Shown here: positions 1 through 10,937 of the stretch, piece after piece | Numbering within the stretch: the stretch's first letter is position 1 | Layout: the number at the start of each line of letters is the position of its first letter | Assembly: GCA_023055425.1 (NCBI GenBank) | Contig: JALGPY010000003.1 | Location: 66,448,991-66,512,990, forward strand | DNA: 64,000 nucleotides | Direction of reading: 5' to 3' | DNA from: Linanthus parryae | Taxonomy: Eukaryota > Streptophyta > Magnoliopsida > Ericales > Polemoniaceae | Program-made: the position numbers and the translations under genes | Notes under the pieces: model-generated | Databases searched by the model: none | What the model saw: the letters and a program-made list of their open reading frames with translations, nothing else | What the model was told of the DNA's origin: nothing

Positions 1-311
1 ATTAGTTTTTATTTCAATTCTAAAATCAATCAAATCTTTCCTCCTGCACCGTACTCTAAATTAAATAACTAATTAAATAATCTCAAGTCTGTCCTCGTGG
101 GATCGATAACTCGTGGTTGAAATACCACCCCTATATTACTTGACCGTGCGCTTGAGTTTAATCGCGTTAGTAAATCGCGTCAAGTTTTTGGCGCCGTTGC
201 CGGGGACAGCGGTAGATTATTATTTAGGAATTAGTTTATAGTACTTTTATCTAAGTTTAGTTTTATTTTGTTCTGTTCTCTATCTCTGTGCTTCACGGGT
301 GTCTTTTGAGT
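1..311 (+). mobile_element. Right end of an Athila/Tat-type LTR and start of its internal region
   Basis: Positions 1-182 are the last part of an LTR ending in GCGTCA. They match closely the end of the solo LTR at about 31150-31331 and, in reverse, the LTRs of the element at 23083-30109. A tRNA-Asp PBS follows, then about 100 bases of leader that also match the leader of that element (up to the stretch reading CTTCACGGGTGTCTT). The resemblance stops at about 311, where copia RNase H sequence begins. The LTR start lies outside the window. This is a truncated copy, fused to the copia remnant. Confidence 0.85.
189..206 (+). other. Primer-binding site, tRNA-Asp type
   Basis: TGGCGCCGTTGCCGGGGA is the complement of a plant tRNA-Asp 3' end and lies six bases after the LTR end. 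Use of tRNA-Asp is known for the Athila/Tat lineage of Ty3/gypsy elements. Confidence 0.88.
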
Positions 312-673
312 TTGGATTTATGGTGTGACCTGGGTTCCTTTGATTGTGCGATCGCTCCAGTGTTGTCACAATACAAATCTATTGGATCCACAATGCTAGG
401 AACCACACCAAGCTCAATAATGAACTTCCTAATCCAAATAGCTTCATTTTCTGCGCCACTCGCAGCAATGTACTCTGCCTCAGTTGTAGAATCAACAACC
501 GTCTCTTGCTTGGAACTCTTCCAGCTCACAGCTCCCCCATTCAGGCAATACACAATTCCTGAATGCGATCTCAAATCATCTTTGTCGGCTTGGAAGCTTG
601 CATCCGTGTAACCCCTTACACGCAACTCTTCCTCCCCTCCATATATCAAGAACGCATCCTTAATTCTTCTCAA
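311..673 (-). pseudogene. Copia RNase H domain, C-terminally truncated
   Basis: The minus frame contains the copia RNase H signature: YTDASF, then STTEAEYIA, then YCDNTGAI, giving the expected acidic active-site residues. It would remove the RNA strand from RNA:DNA hybrids during reverse transcription. After RSHHKSK the frame runs into Athila-like leader DNA and stops at 293, so the usual tail (HI-R-HFIRE and the LADIFTK-type motif) is absent. The domain is otherwise open, although the pol upstream is broken. Clear family assignment, non-functional. Confidence 0.88.
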
Positions 674-1612
674 GTACTTTAGGATGTTCTTGACCGCTCT
701 TCAGTGACTCTCATCCGGATTAGACTGATATCTTCTTGTCATACTCAATGCTTATGACACATCTGGTATAGTACATAACATGGCATACTTGATGGACCCT
801 ATAGACAAAGAATAGGGAACCCGAATCATGCGGTCCTTCTCAATCTCATTGGAAGGACAATCTTTTTCGACAGAGTGATTCCATGTGACATGGGCAAGAA
901 TACTTTCTTGGAATCTTCCATGTTGAACCGATTCAACACCTTGTCTATATATGTACTTTGACATAGGTTTAGCAGCTTCCTCGATATATCTCTATAGATC
1001 TTGATACCAAGTATATAAGCTGCATCCCCTAAGCCCTTCGTTGAGAAACACTTTCCTAGCCAATCCTTCACTGCAAGTTGCAGCTTAGGAATGTCGTTTT
1101 CAATAGTAGTATGTTATCCACATACAAGACCAAAAATACAACAGAGCTCCCACTAACCTTCTTGTAGACACAAGATTCATCTTCATTCTTGATGAAGTCA
1201 AACTCTTTGACCGCTTCATCAAAACATCGATTCCAACTCCTAGAAGATTGATTTAATCCATAAATAGATCGTTCCAACTTATAGACTTTATTTGCATGCT
1301 CTGGATCCACAAAACCCTCAGGTTGTGTCATGTACACATCCTCGAGGAGGTTTCCATAGAGAAATGCTGTTTTGACATCCATGTGACAAATCTCATAGTC
1401 TTCATAAGCTGCAATAGCAAGTAGGATTCAAATGGATTTGGTCATCGCGACTGGTGAAAAGGTTTCATCATAGTCTATACCATGAATCTGTCTGAATACT
1501 TTTCCACCAATAGGCCCTTATAGGTAATCACATTACCATCCATGTCGGTCTTTTTCTTGAAGACCCATTCGCACCATATGGGCCGCGCCCCTTGGGGTGG
1601 TTCCACCAAAGT
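674..1612 (-). pseudogene. Copia reverse transcriptase, frameshifted and catalytically dead
   Basis: Fragments in several minus frames read as copia reverse transcriptase. At 1382-1068 is DVKTAFLYGNL, with the first catalytic Asp, then VYMTQPEGF, then SIYGLNQSSRSW. The polymerase motif reads YVDNIL instead of YVDDIL, so the second metal-binding Asp is Asn. Below 1068 the frame shifts and breaks up. The N-terminal part, just after the integrase frame, includes a stop. The enzyme would copy the element RNA into DNA; this copy cannot. Confidence 0.85.
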
Positions 1613-2785
1613 TCATACTTTGTTGGTATACATGGATTCCATCTCGGATTCCATGGCTTTAAGCCACTTATGAGAGTCCGGACCTTTCATGGCCTTTCCA
1701 TAGGTAGTAAGCTCATGATCCATGAGCAACGCGTCACCAGGCTCAATCACGATAAGTTCATACCTCTCTGGCTCCTGGCACACTCTACTCGACCTACGAA
1801 GCTCTTGTGTTATTTGAACAGGTTCATCCACAACATCTTGTGATTCCTGTTCATGTTCCATACTAGGATCAGTGGTTTGTGGTTCTTGAATTTCTTCAAG
1901 TTCTACAGCCCTCCCACTTACTTCTTTAGAGACAAACTCTCTTTCTAGAAATACGCCGGACCGGGCAACAAACACTTTGTTCTCGGATGGATTGTAGAAG
2001 TAATATCCCTTAGTTTCTTTAAGGTATCCCATAAACTTACACTTATCCAACTTGGGCCCGAGCTTGTCTGTTTCTAGACGTTTTACATAGACATCGCAGC
2101 CCCAAATCCTCATGAAGGACACTGTGGGACGCCTCCCACTCCACATCTCATATGGAGTATTCATTACCGATTTAGATGGAACACGGTTAATGGTGAAAGC
2201 TGCACACAATAGAGCGTAGCCCCAAAATGATAATGGAAGATCAGTTTGACATATCATAGATCGAACCATGTCCAACAGTGTTCGATTTCTCCTCCCGGGC
2301 ATGCCGTTCCATTGCGGCGTTTTGGGTGGAGCGAGTTGGGACAAGATCCCACACTCTCTAGGATAGGTATCAAAATCTTGGCTTAAATTTTCTCCTCCAC
2401 GATCCGACAGTAGAGCCTTGATACTCTTGCCAAGTTGCTTCTTGAATTTTTCAAAGGATTCAGATTTGGCCTTCATAACATATACAAATCCATATCTACT
2501 GAAATCATCAATAAATGTAATGAAATAGACGTAACCACCCCTGGCAGGCGTGGCAAATGGACCACATACATCAATATGTACAAGCGCCAATTTCTCACCA
2601 GTCCTATCACTTCTCTTATTGAAAGGGGACTTTGTCATCTTTCCCAATAAACAAGCCTCACATGTCTCATATGATTCAAAATCATATGAGTCTAGAAATC
2701 CATCTGTATGGAGTATAGGTACACGTTTCTCGTTTATATGGCCAAGGCGGTAGTGCCATAGATAAGCAGGATTCAAACCATTCAT
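1613..2785 (-). pseudogene. Copia GAG-pre-integrase and integrase, 390-codon open stretch
   Basis: The longest open stretch of this element. It starts with the pre-integrase segment (LWHYRLGHI, then CEACLLGKMTKSPF), followed by the rve core: HIDVCGP with the first Asp, LLSDRGGE with the second Asp, and PQWNGMPGRRNRTL where family members normally have SERRNRTL. The third catalytic residue, Glu, is therefore Gly. The frame continues through the integrase C-terminal part (GYYFYNPSENKVF) into the linker before reverse transcriptase. Open but with a broken DDE triad, so inactive. Confidence 0.9.
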
Positions 2786-2818
2786 TTTAATCTCTTGGTA
2801 TTTATGTTATAGACATGA

Positions 2819-2936
2819 ATCAATAATCCGATCGGTCCGGATTGGAGTTGAGGTAATCCGATCCGTTTCAATCCGTAAACCGGCGGATCGGATTACCTCA
2901 ACTTCAATCCGGACCGATCCGATCCGTGTGCACCCC
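2819..2936. mobile_element. 118-bp foldback MITE-like insertion
   Basis: The segment is a hairpin: AATCCGATCGGTCCGGATTG on the left is repeated in reverse near 2908-2927, and AGTTGAGGTAATCCGATCCG folds onto the central part. It is flanked by the direct repeat TAGACATGA (2810-2818 and 2937-2945). It sits between the protease and integrase parts of the copia remnant. The GTGCACCCCTA end resembles hAT-type MITE termini, but the left end does not match it well, so the superfamily is uncertain. Confidence 0.65.
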
Positions 2937-2945
2937 TAGACATGA

Positions 2946-3301
2946 TTGCTTAGATCAAGGATATATAATCCATTAAATAATTGCGCACTACAATAGTGAA
3001 TACTATAAAATTAAAAGAGCAAGAATTGTTAGTTAAACCTTCCTTGTGTAAACAGGAAATAGAAATAATGTTCATTCTCATAGAAGGCACGAAATAGCAA
3101 TTATTTAATTATAAAACTAATCCTGAGGGCAAAGAAAGCTCGTACACGCCTACGACCAATGCAGCAACCTTTTCTCAATTCCCCACGCGCATATCTACAT
3201 CCAGTATCCAATACCCAAGATGAAGAGATAGTTAAATTGACATCTATAATAAAAATACCTGGTGGTGGTGGAATCACTATTCCAAGCCTCTTATCCTCCA
3301 T
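2946..3301 (-). pseudogene. Copia protease region, broken
   Basis: The minus frame from 3301 reads GIFIIDVNLTISSSWVLDTGC; DTG is the aspartic protease active site, and the SWVLDTGC context is typical of this copia group. The frame loses homology after about 20 more residues and ends at 3101. The remaining part up to the MITE is frame-shifted, with LFNGLYILDL recognisable near its end. The enzyme would process the Gag-Pol polyprotein. Non-functional. Confidence 0.8.
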
Positions 3302-4111
3302 ATACTTTGGGCAGTTCCTCTTCTAGTGTCCAGGCTGAATGAAGTAGTGACAATCACCCTTAGTCACGCCCTTGGCAACACCACCGCCAGGTTTAAGGAA
3401 AGCTTTCTTAGGTTTGGCAATTGAATTGCCTTTCCCCGTGGAGGTAGAAGCAAACCTTTTGCTCTTTCCTTTGCTCACCATCATTATGGCCTTTCCCTTT
3501 CCCTTATTGATGCTTTGTTTAGCTGTCCTCAACATATTGAGTAGATCAGGCAGAGGCTTGACGATCTCATTCATGTTATAGTTCATGATGAACTCTTCAT
3601 AACTACCAGGAAATGATTGAAAGATGAGATCAGTCGCCAACTCTTGACCCATCGGAAACCCTAGGCGTGTGAATCTCTCCAAGTACCCGATCATACGAAG
3701 CACGTGAGGCCCCAAAAGGTTTCCCTAAGACATATAACATTTGAACAATGCCTTGGAAACTTCATACCGCTCAACCCTTGCCTGCTCTTGGAAGAGCTGT
3801 TTCAAGTGAATGATCATATCAAACGCAACAATGTTCTCATGTTGCTTCTGAAGCTCAGAGCTCATCGTGCAAAGCATAAGTCATGCTACATCATTAGCAT
3901 CGTAAACTATCTTTTGATGTGCCTTTATGACTGCAGCAGAATTGTTTTTTGGACCCTCAGGAACTTGCTCCTCTAGAGTGTACAGTTTCTTTTCCTACTT
4001 GAGAACGATTCTGAAGTTCCAGTACAAGTCTAGAAAGTTTGTTCCAGAAAGCTTGTCCTTCTCAAGGACGGCTCGTAAGGAATGTGATGAATTCGTTGAA
4101 TTGTGTGCCAT
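3302..4111 (-). pseudogene. Copia Gag (UBN2-like) with decayed zinc knuckle
   Basis: The minus-strand start codon is at 4111-4109. The reading MAHNSTNSSHSLRAVLEKDK is followed by a LSGTNFLDLYWNFRIVL stretch, as in copia Gag. Stops interrupt it several times; from 3715 the frame is open for 130 codons (a GQELATDLIFQSFPGSYEEF region, then a Lys-rich segment). The zinc knuckle has become DCHYFIQPGH followed by a stop, then KRNCPKY: the second Cys is Phe and the expected Trp codon is TAG. Gag would form the virus-like particle. Confidence 0.83.
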
Positions 4112-5687
4112 TGTAATTCTTCAAAATGAAAAATATACAAGTTTTATCATTTTGTTAACAAATAACTACATTTAATCATGGCTGTATTATTAAACATAGC
4201 TCCCACAATTTTTCTCGGATTAAAAACCCTCAATATTAATGCGGAAATATCATTATATTTTCTAGTGGGTCTAAGATCCATATTTCACTTTTTCTTAGCT
4301 TGCTTTGGCAAGTCACCCAAAAATTAGTTATTTAGGTAGGAACAATTCCAATTTCATAGATAATCCCAATTGGTTTCATATAGGCTTTTAATCCCATTAA
4401 AATCACCTAGTTGCGTCCAGCCTATTACTCCAACAATTACACATTACTTTCTTGTGCCATCGCATCAGATCATGATGAACCAAGTCGCCGTGCTTTGGCA
4501 CACACGAGCTGTGATCATGATGAGTGTTTAAGTAACGAGAAGGCAAAAACAATATTTAAATTTGAGGGATTTTCCTTATTCAATTTTAATTGTTTTGTTT
4601 ATCCATATCAACTTATTTACTTATTTTGAGTTGGGCAAACTCACAATAAAAGATCTGGTTGTATTATCTTGTTACCAATTTTGCTTTTATCATCCATACA
4701 CCAACATAAACAAGACAATTAATTAAACAACCATAAACAAAAATTAATCGTGATATGGATATGGCCTCCAAACTAAGATATTCCCAAGCCAATGAGAATA
4801 TCTATGAACCCTAAAATAGCAAGCTCTTATCCATGCGCCTCCATCTTTTAGTCCATGATCCACAGCTTTGGGGAATGTCGCCATCTTGTGGTTTCTTCTA
4901 TTCTTTAGGATTATTCTCCATGTATTGGCTATCATCTACTCTATCTAATACTAGCTAGCATCTATACTAAATAGAGAGATCTCACAAGTTGAGAAGAAGA
5001 CCGGCTCGCAGGCTGTAAAACCTAATTAACTATTACATTTATTATACCGGCTCGCATGCCGTAAAACCAAACCACAAAATAAAATAATCACAACATCCAC
5101 ACCTAAGGCTATATCCAATCACCATGCGAATAGCACATAAACAGTTAATATCAAATTTTAACACGCTTGTCAATTTTAGTTGATTTGGATGAACTAGGGT
5201 CAAAAAGGTCCAAAGGGCCCACCAATATATTTGGCCGAACCCCAAAAAATAGCCACAAAAGCCTTGGTCCGACCGGCCTCTAGCCCACACGGCTAGGCTG
5301 TGCGCTAGGGAGGCTCTGCTCCTTGGCCATGGTTAGCTTGGGCGACAAGAAAGAGGGGGACGATCCCTAGGGGTGGGCGAACCTCCTTTAGGAGTTCTTT
5401 CCAAAACAACTTCTTCTTCCTTGTTTCCCAAGTTTAGTTGTTTCCAAATAATAAAAACCCCTTTTCCAATTTGTGCCCTAACCCTAGTTTTCTAGATCCA
5501 AAATTACACATCATATGTGATTCAAATTCACTAATCCTTACATCCCATGTAATATTAGATCTTATTTCATTGATCATATTCAACGTTGCATCAATATGAT
5601 TAATTATTCAGTTTTACGCGATAATCAACAATTAAGGTGTAAAACTAACAAAAAATAACACATAAACTACGTTATGCTCTACGACCT
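4112..5687 (-). other. Copia leader between PBS and gag, no gene seen
   Basis: About 1.6 kb separates the PBS from the gag start, long for a copia leader. I see no domain in any frame. The sequence is AT-rich, with a local direct repeat of CCGGCTCGCA at about 5000 and 5046. An old nested insertion is possible, but I found no clear termini. Confidence 0.5.
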
Positions 5688-5702
5688 GTGGCTCAGATAC
5701 CA
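5688..5702 (-). other. Primer-binding site, initiator tRNA-Met type
   Basis: On the minus strand the site reads TGGTATCTGAGCCAC, one base from the LTR end. It differs from the common TGGTATCAGAGC at one central base. Confidence 0.8.
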
Positions 5703-5703
5703 C

Positions 5704-7101
5704 TGTAGGGTTTTGTAACAAATTACGCAGCGGAATAAACAAATAAATATCCGTACAAGACCCTACAAAGATCACATGACTTGACATCATAACGATAGTA
5801 AATGATTGAGAACCAAATACCTTTTTTATCTCCTCGGATGACTTCAAGCGCGAAATAGTTTTCACGTCTCCACGGATAATCCAATCCTTGGATTGTCTCC
5901 GGATCCTCCACACCTTTGTGCTATCTAGGGATGAAGGAGGAAGAAGAAGAATCATGCAAACCAGAGCACAAGGGGGCGGGACGCGACGACTAGAGGGGGG
6001 GTCTAGGCTTCGGCCTAGGCTTGTCTCTCTCTCATTGCTTTATATATCCTTGTGTTATAAAATTTTTGAAACTCTTCTGAGTAATAAGCTAGGAGTGTTC
6101 TTTATATAGTCTAACAACTCCTTGTTAACTACATAAAAAGCCCCAATACTAATCCTGTCCTTACACGGATTAGTCCACATTGCAAATTAGTCCTACTAAG
6201 TTTGCATGTGTTTGCACATTGATCCTTATATTTAATTAATCATATTAATTTATTCCCAATTCCGGTTTAAACCATAGGGAGTGTGACCCCAAAGGTTTCT
6301 ACTTAGTTGGTAGTAACAATTACTTACATCGAGCGGTGTCTAGAAACACATCCATGCCACCCAAATAATAGAAATAGTAAGTAATCTGACAAACCTTGTG
6401 CAGGTATTGTCTCATCCCTTTGTCTCTATATACGGATTGGACACGAGACATACAAGTCACACTCGTATATCCAATCCATAGTTTCTCGATCCTGGGAATA
6501 ATCTTATCCATGGTGATAACATCAATATCCCATATTGATTTATCTGAGTCTAGTAAGACATTCTATAAGCACCATCCCTCGAGTGGCCGCGGACATTTTC
6601 TCCCGTTATGTGGAAGGGACAAATTCTATCTACATCACTATCATCTCTAAGCTTGCTTCCTACTGTGTCCGATATGATCTTTTATTACTACCCAATTACG
6701 GTGTTGCTTTTGACGATATCAAAACACAATATTCCACAACTAGAGGATCTAGTTAGTTCAAGTATAAGGATGACAATACCGTTGTCACTACGAGAAGCAC
6801 TTGTGACTTTATATAACTTGTATGTAGCATCCTCATTGTGGGTCAATCTAGTATGCCATTACTTTTAATGCATACTCACGTGTTGGATCGTGATATCTCC
6901 ATCTCAACCCAACCCCATACTAGTCTATAGTTGATTGTCCTATTAATCAGTATAATTAACTAGGGATATTAAGATAAACAACACATTTTCAATCTAAGGA
7001 GTTCATTATATTAAATATCTCCATAAATAATACAATGAATATTCTAGCCAAAAGTAATCTTCATACTAAATAAGATTGCCTATAAGGCATCTATTCCAAC
7101 A
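5704..7101 (-). repeat. 5' LTR of the decayed copia element
   Basis: The 1398-bp sequence begins TGTAGGG and ends CCAACA in plus orientation (on the minus strand TGTTGGAATAGAT to CCCTACA). It sits directly beside the PBS. The same LTR family, in the opposite orientation and partial, is at 53430-54620. The base after the LTR begins LINE-ORF1-like sequence, so the element probably inserted there; its other flank is lost and the target duplication cannot be tested. Confidence 0.85.
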
Positions 7102-9609
7102 GAAGGGTGATGGAGGACAATATTTTTTGTTTTCGGTGGGTGGGAAGAAGTTCTTAGGGGGTGGGGTCCTTTTATTTACAGGTTTTGAGGGCCTAATAAC
7201 TATGGGGTCAGGGGAATTTGGGTATAATCCAAATTTTAACATTACATTTTGGGACCAAGTAAAAATTATTCAGGAATAAAATAAGAGTACAACAGATATA
7301 GCAATGGAAACAGGAGTAAAATGATGATCTATAAGCATGCGGTAGCGAAGAGAGGTGGTGGAGGGGATTGTACCGGAGTGGCTATCATCTAGTGACAACC
7401 GGTAGGCGACTTGATGCTTGAGCGACATGCAGGCTTGGACTCGGAGAGTTTTGGTAGAGGACATAGCGGAGGGCAGCAGCTTAGCTGTCAAGGGTGGCGG
7501 GCTGTATACCACCATGGCGAGGTAGGGGGAGCTTTCAAGTTCAGTCGGCGTTGCAGCAGGAGCTCCCAACAGAGGGGAGCAGAGAGCCGTTTGTCGTTTC
7601 TTCAGACGCAGTGGTGGGGTGGGTTGGTCTCTGGACCTTTTGTTTGGGTTTGGGACGGAGGAAGAGCCAACTTCAAAGATGGTTAAGTGATCCAATGTAT
7701 CTAATTGGGCTTGGTGGTGTCTGTCAAAGCCAAAGTGGCCACCTCTTTTCAGATGGGCTGGGAAGGGAGAGTAGATAGTAATTGGGCTATGGTATTTTGA
7801 TTGGCCTTGGTTGTGTTGGTTTGCAACCCAGGAGCTTTTGAATCGAATTTGAGAGAAACTCATAGCTGTGTTGGGGGGCGGGGGGTGAGTTAGGTTTAGT
7901 TAGGAGAGGGTTGCAGTTTAAAGTGGTGGAGTTAATTGAAGATGTTGACTTCTCACAGAAGGTAGCAGAATAGGCGAGGTTAAGAGATAAGTTTGGGGGT
8001 TGGTTTCTCTGCCCGATGGGTGAGCTGTGACTAGGATAGGATGTTGAGCGTTGCGCCCCCTCAAGTTTGACACCGCCGAGGTTCATAGATACCTCTCCAT
8101 CAGAGACCCAAACATGGAGAGACGAGCCTGAATTGTTGACTGGTGAAGTGTTGACTGGTGAGAGGATGGTTTCGAGGCTTTCAACGCCGTGAGAGGACGT
8201 TGGGGGACTGCGGATGTCTCAGTGAGACCATCGGAGAGGGAGGCTCGACTGCGGATAATATTTCCGACGGATCTAATAAAGGGAGCATCTTTGGCGCCTG
8301 AGGAAGGTCTGAACCGTCTAGGTCACTTTTATCTTCATCTTTCTCTATCCCCTCATCTTCAGAGTCTGGGGGGTGGGGGGAATGCACGCCAGAAAAAACT
8401 GGTGATGATTCCCCCCAGAGTAGTTTCTCCCACAATTTCGTGAGGACCTTCTCTGTGGATTACCCAGATTTCGGAGGTTCTGTTCAGGTTTGGGTTTTCA
8501 AATGCTATGATTCCCCTGGTGTAGAAAAATTGGTTGGTATATGGAGGAGCTGGAGGCTGTGGATGCGTTCGAAGGCGCGGAGGCGTTCTTGAACTAGGGA
8601 TGTCGCATTCCAGGGGGAGAGGGGGAGCCACTTTCCATGTGGTCGATGCGGCCGCAACGGTAGCAGCATTTGAAGAGCTTTTCGTAGCTAAATTGAATCC
8701 ACACCCTTGTGTTGTTGTCAAGGTGCTCCTGCAATAAGTGGTTCATCCAGGGAGACTTCAAATTTGATTCTCATGTAATCGGGATTGCAGATGTCGACAG
8801 TATCGATTATTCCGACAACGTTTGCAAGCTTGGTTGCGTTCCTGATCGTAATGTAGTCTAGCGTTGCGCCGATCATCTGGACCCAGAGGTGAGATCGATT
8901 GAAGTTGTAGCTACGGAGAGAAGTTTGGGGTCCATGGCCGGAGGAGAAAAAGAACGCCTTGGATGGTCCACATGTTGGTGACAAGGATGTCGTTTCTTTC
9001 TTCAATTGATTCGAAAACAAGAGCGAAGAACCGTTTTGACACCCGAGTGACGGTGAAAAAACCTTCTAGGTTCCATTCTCTAATTCATGTTGTACTTCCT
9101 CTTTTATGAACTTTTGGTAGTCCCAGAATTAGCTGATGAGGGAGAAGTTCCCGTTTGCTCGGTTGAGGTCTATGTCCTCAGAGGGGTCATGGATTATTTC
9201 TAAGCCAATAAGTGTGGCTGGAGCATGGGTTTGTATGGAGGTTGGTAGGTCAGGTTTTGTTGCACCGCAAAATCCATTAATGATGCAGAAGGCGAGAGAA
9301 AAGTGGGGTGGTTGGTTGTTGGGGGGGGGGGAGGTGTTATGGTTGTGAGCAGGAGTTTGGTGAGTAAAGTAAAGGCAACCCAACTAAGGGTTTAAAGGAG
9401 AAGATCCAGAGGGGAGCAAAGGGTTAAGTATAGGTAGATAAAACATGTGATGGTTGATGGGATGTAAAGGTTGCTCCATCTCCATATCATTTTATGGGGA
9501 GGGTTTTTTCGGTGACCTGGTAGGTAGAGGGTTGGAGGATGGCAGAGGAGGAATTCTAGAGAGAGAGGAAGTCAAACGACTCAAAACTACTACTTCGAAG
9601 TAACAAGAA
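7102..9609 (-). pseudogene. LINE-type ORF1 remnant, most ancestral copy
   Basis: Minus strand, N to C. At about 9020-8718, a DUF4283-type segment (FNRSHLWVQMIGATLDYITI) runs into the CCHC_4 segment (DYMRIKFEVSLDEPLIAGA). At about 8672-8639 a zinc knuckle reads CCYRCGRIDH. Beyond it are an acidic stretch and a Ser/Pro-rich basic tail (KRSRDQPTPPLRLKKR) ending near 7270. In plant L1-like elements ORF1 binds the element RNA. The sequence is split by frameshifts. Unlike the copies to the right, this one keeps Cys, Cys and His of the knuckle without a stop. Its left edge meets the copia LTR; the SIRE-like element follows on the right. Confidence 0.78.
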
Positions 9610-10887
9610 TGTAAGGTCACAGGTTACATGGACTTGAAATACCTTGAAACAGTTTTCAAAGACTTGAATCAGTTTTCACAGGTTCAAGGCCTTGAACCAG
9701 GATTCAAAGCCTTGAAACTGTCAAACCTATATGCATGTTCTAAGGGGGAGTTTTTCTGAACTCTTCTGATCTGATTCTATCTCTCTCACCCCTACGCTTG
9801 ACGTGTTATTATTTTATTATGAAAGACCGACTGTTTTGATATATCTTACATCATTTAATCCATCTGTTTGACTCAGTTTTGCAGGGAAATTTTATTTCCT
9901 AAGTTTGCAGGATTGGTTTCCTAATATGGCTTTTGCTGGAAAGGAAACATTAAGTGAAGATGATTTTGTGATCAATCAGAGACTCATGATAGCTTCTCAA
10001 ACTGTTTAAAGACAAGATCACAAAAATTAACTCTGAAGATCATGATCAAATATCCGTTGGAGAAGGCTGTTAAAGAGAGTCAAAGTTGTTGCCAACGAAA
10101 CAAGAAGTTGTTGCTGAAAATCTGGGAAGATTTGCATAGATTTAAACAGTATAAATAGAGCTTCTTTTGAAGCAACAAAGACACAACACTCAACGGGCAA
10201 AAAGAGAGTCTCATTTATGGATTGACAAGCATCAAAGAAGTTCATCTTTCTCACAATCCAACTAACAGAAGACCACTGCATTATTCACTGCAGTTCTACA
10301 CTTTAGTGTTCTTCTGTCTTGTGCTTTATTTTTAGATCATTCTTTTATTAATTTTATCTTTCATTCTCAAGGATTGTTCAAAGTTAACAATAGAGAATTC
10401 TTAGTTAATCAGTTAGCTAGTTCAGGTACTAGATAGGTTAGAGAGAACCACAAGCTGTAACAGAGTAAGGCAACTCTCTGTGCTTGAGATCTAGGGCTTA
10501 GCTTTTGATTAATAAGAATTGAGTTGAAAAGCCTGAAGGGAGAAGACCCCTGAGATACAGACGTAGGTTCAAGTGGACTGAACTCTGTAAATCACTTGTC
10601 TCTTGCATTTACATTTCATTTACATACTTAGTTTTTGCGGCATTCAAACTAGTCCATTTTCAAGGGTTTGAAACTCTTTTCAAGGCCTTGAGAAAGACTT
10701 GTCTGTTTTTATTTCAAACTGCATTTCACTCCAAAGGCTTGAAAATCTTTTCAAGGCCTTGAAATCCATTTCTCTTGAACTGGAACTCTTCTTTTCCACA
10801 AGTTTTGCAACAAGTTGGCGTACTCTATTCAACCGCTCCACCTCTAGAGTGTCTGTCCTGCATATCTATCTTCATACTCTCCTTTCA
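9610..10887 (+). repeat. 5' LTR of the first SIRE-like element
   Basis: 1278 bp, TG to CA, immediately before the PBS. Both ends are studded with near-copies of TCAAGGCCTTGA (exact at 9684-9695, 10680-10691 and 10751-10762). Confidence 0.92.
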
Positions 10888-10889
10888 AT

Positions 10890-10901
10890 TGGTATCAACA
10901 C
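10890..10901 (+). other. Primer-binding site, initiator tRNA-Met type, diverged
   Basis: TGGTATCAACAC lies two bases after the LTR. The second SIRE-like element has the standard TGGTATCAGAGC in the same place, so this site has mutated at the centre. Confidence 0.8.
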
Positions 10902-10937
10902 TTGTATCACTGTATAAGATATAACCATCCGGTGATC

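Larger units (their letters stand above)
311..7101 (-). mobile_element. Decayed Ty1/copia retrotransposon lacking its 3' LTR
   Basis: Read on the minus strand the order is LTR (7101-5704), PBS, a long leader, gag, protease, integrase, reverse transcriptase and RNase H, which is the copia order. All domains are recognisable but carry stops, frameshifts and active-site changes. The element ends abruptly inside RNase H at about 311, where Athila-like leader sequence starts, so the C-terminus, polypurine tract and 3' LTR are missing. A related LTR fragment lies at 53430-54620. A small foldback insertion interrupts the protease region. Confidence 0.9.
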
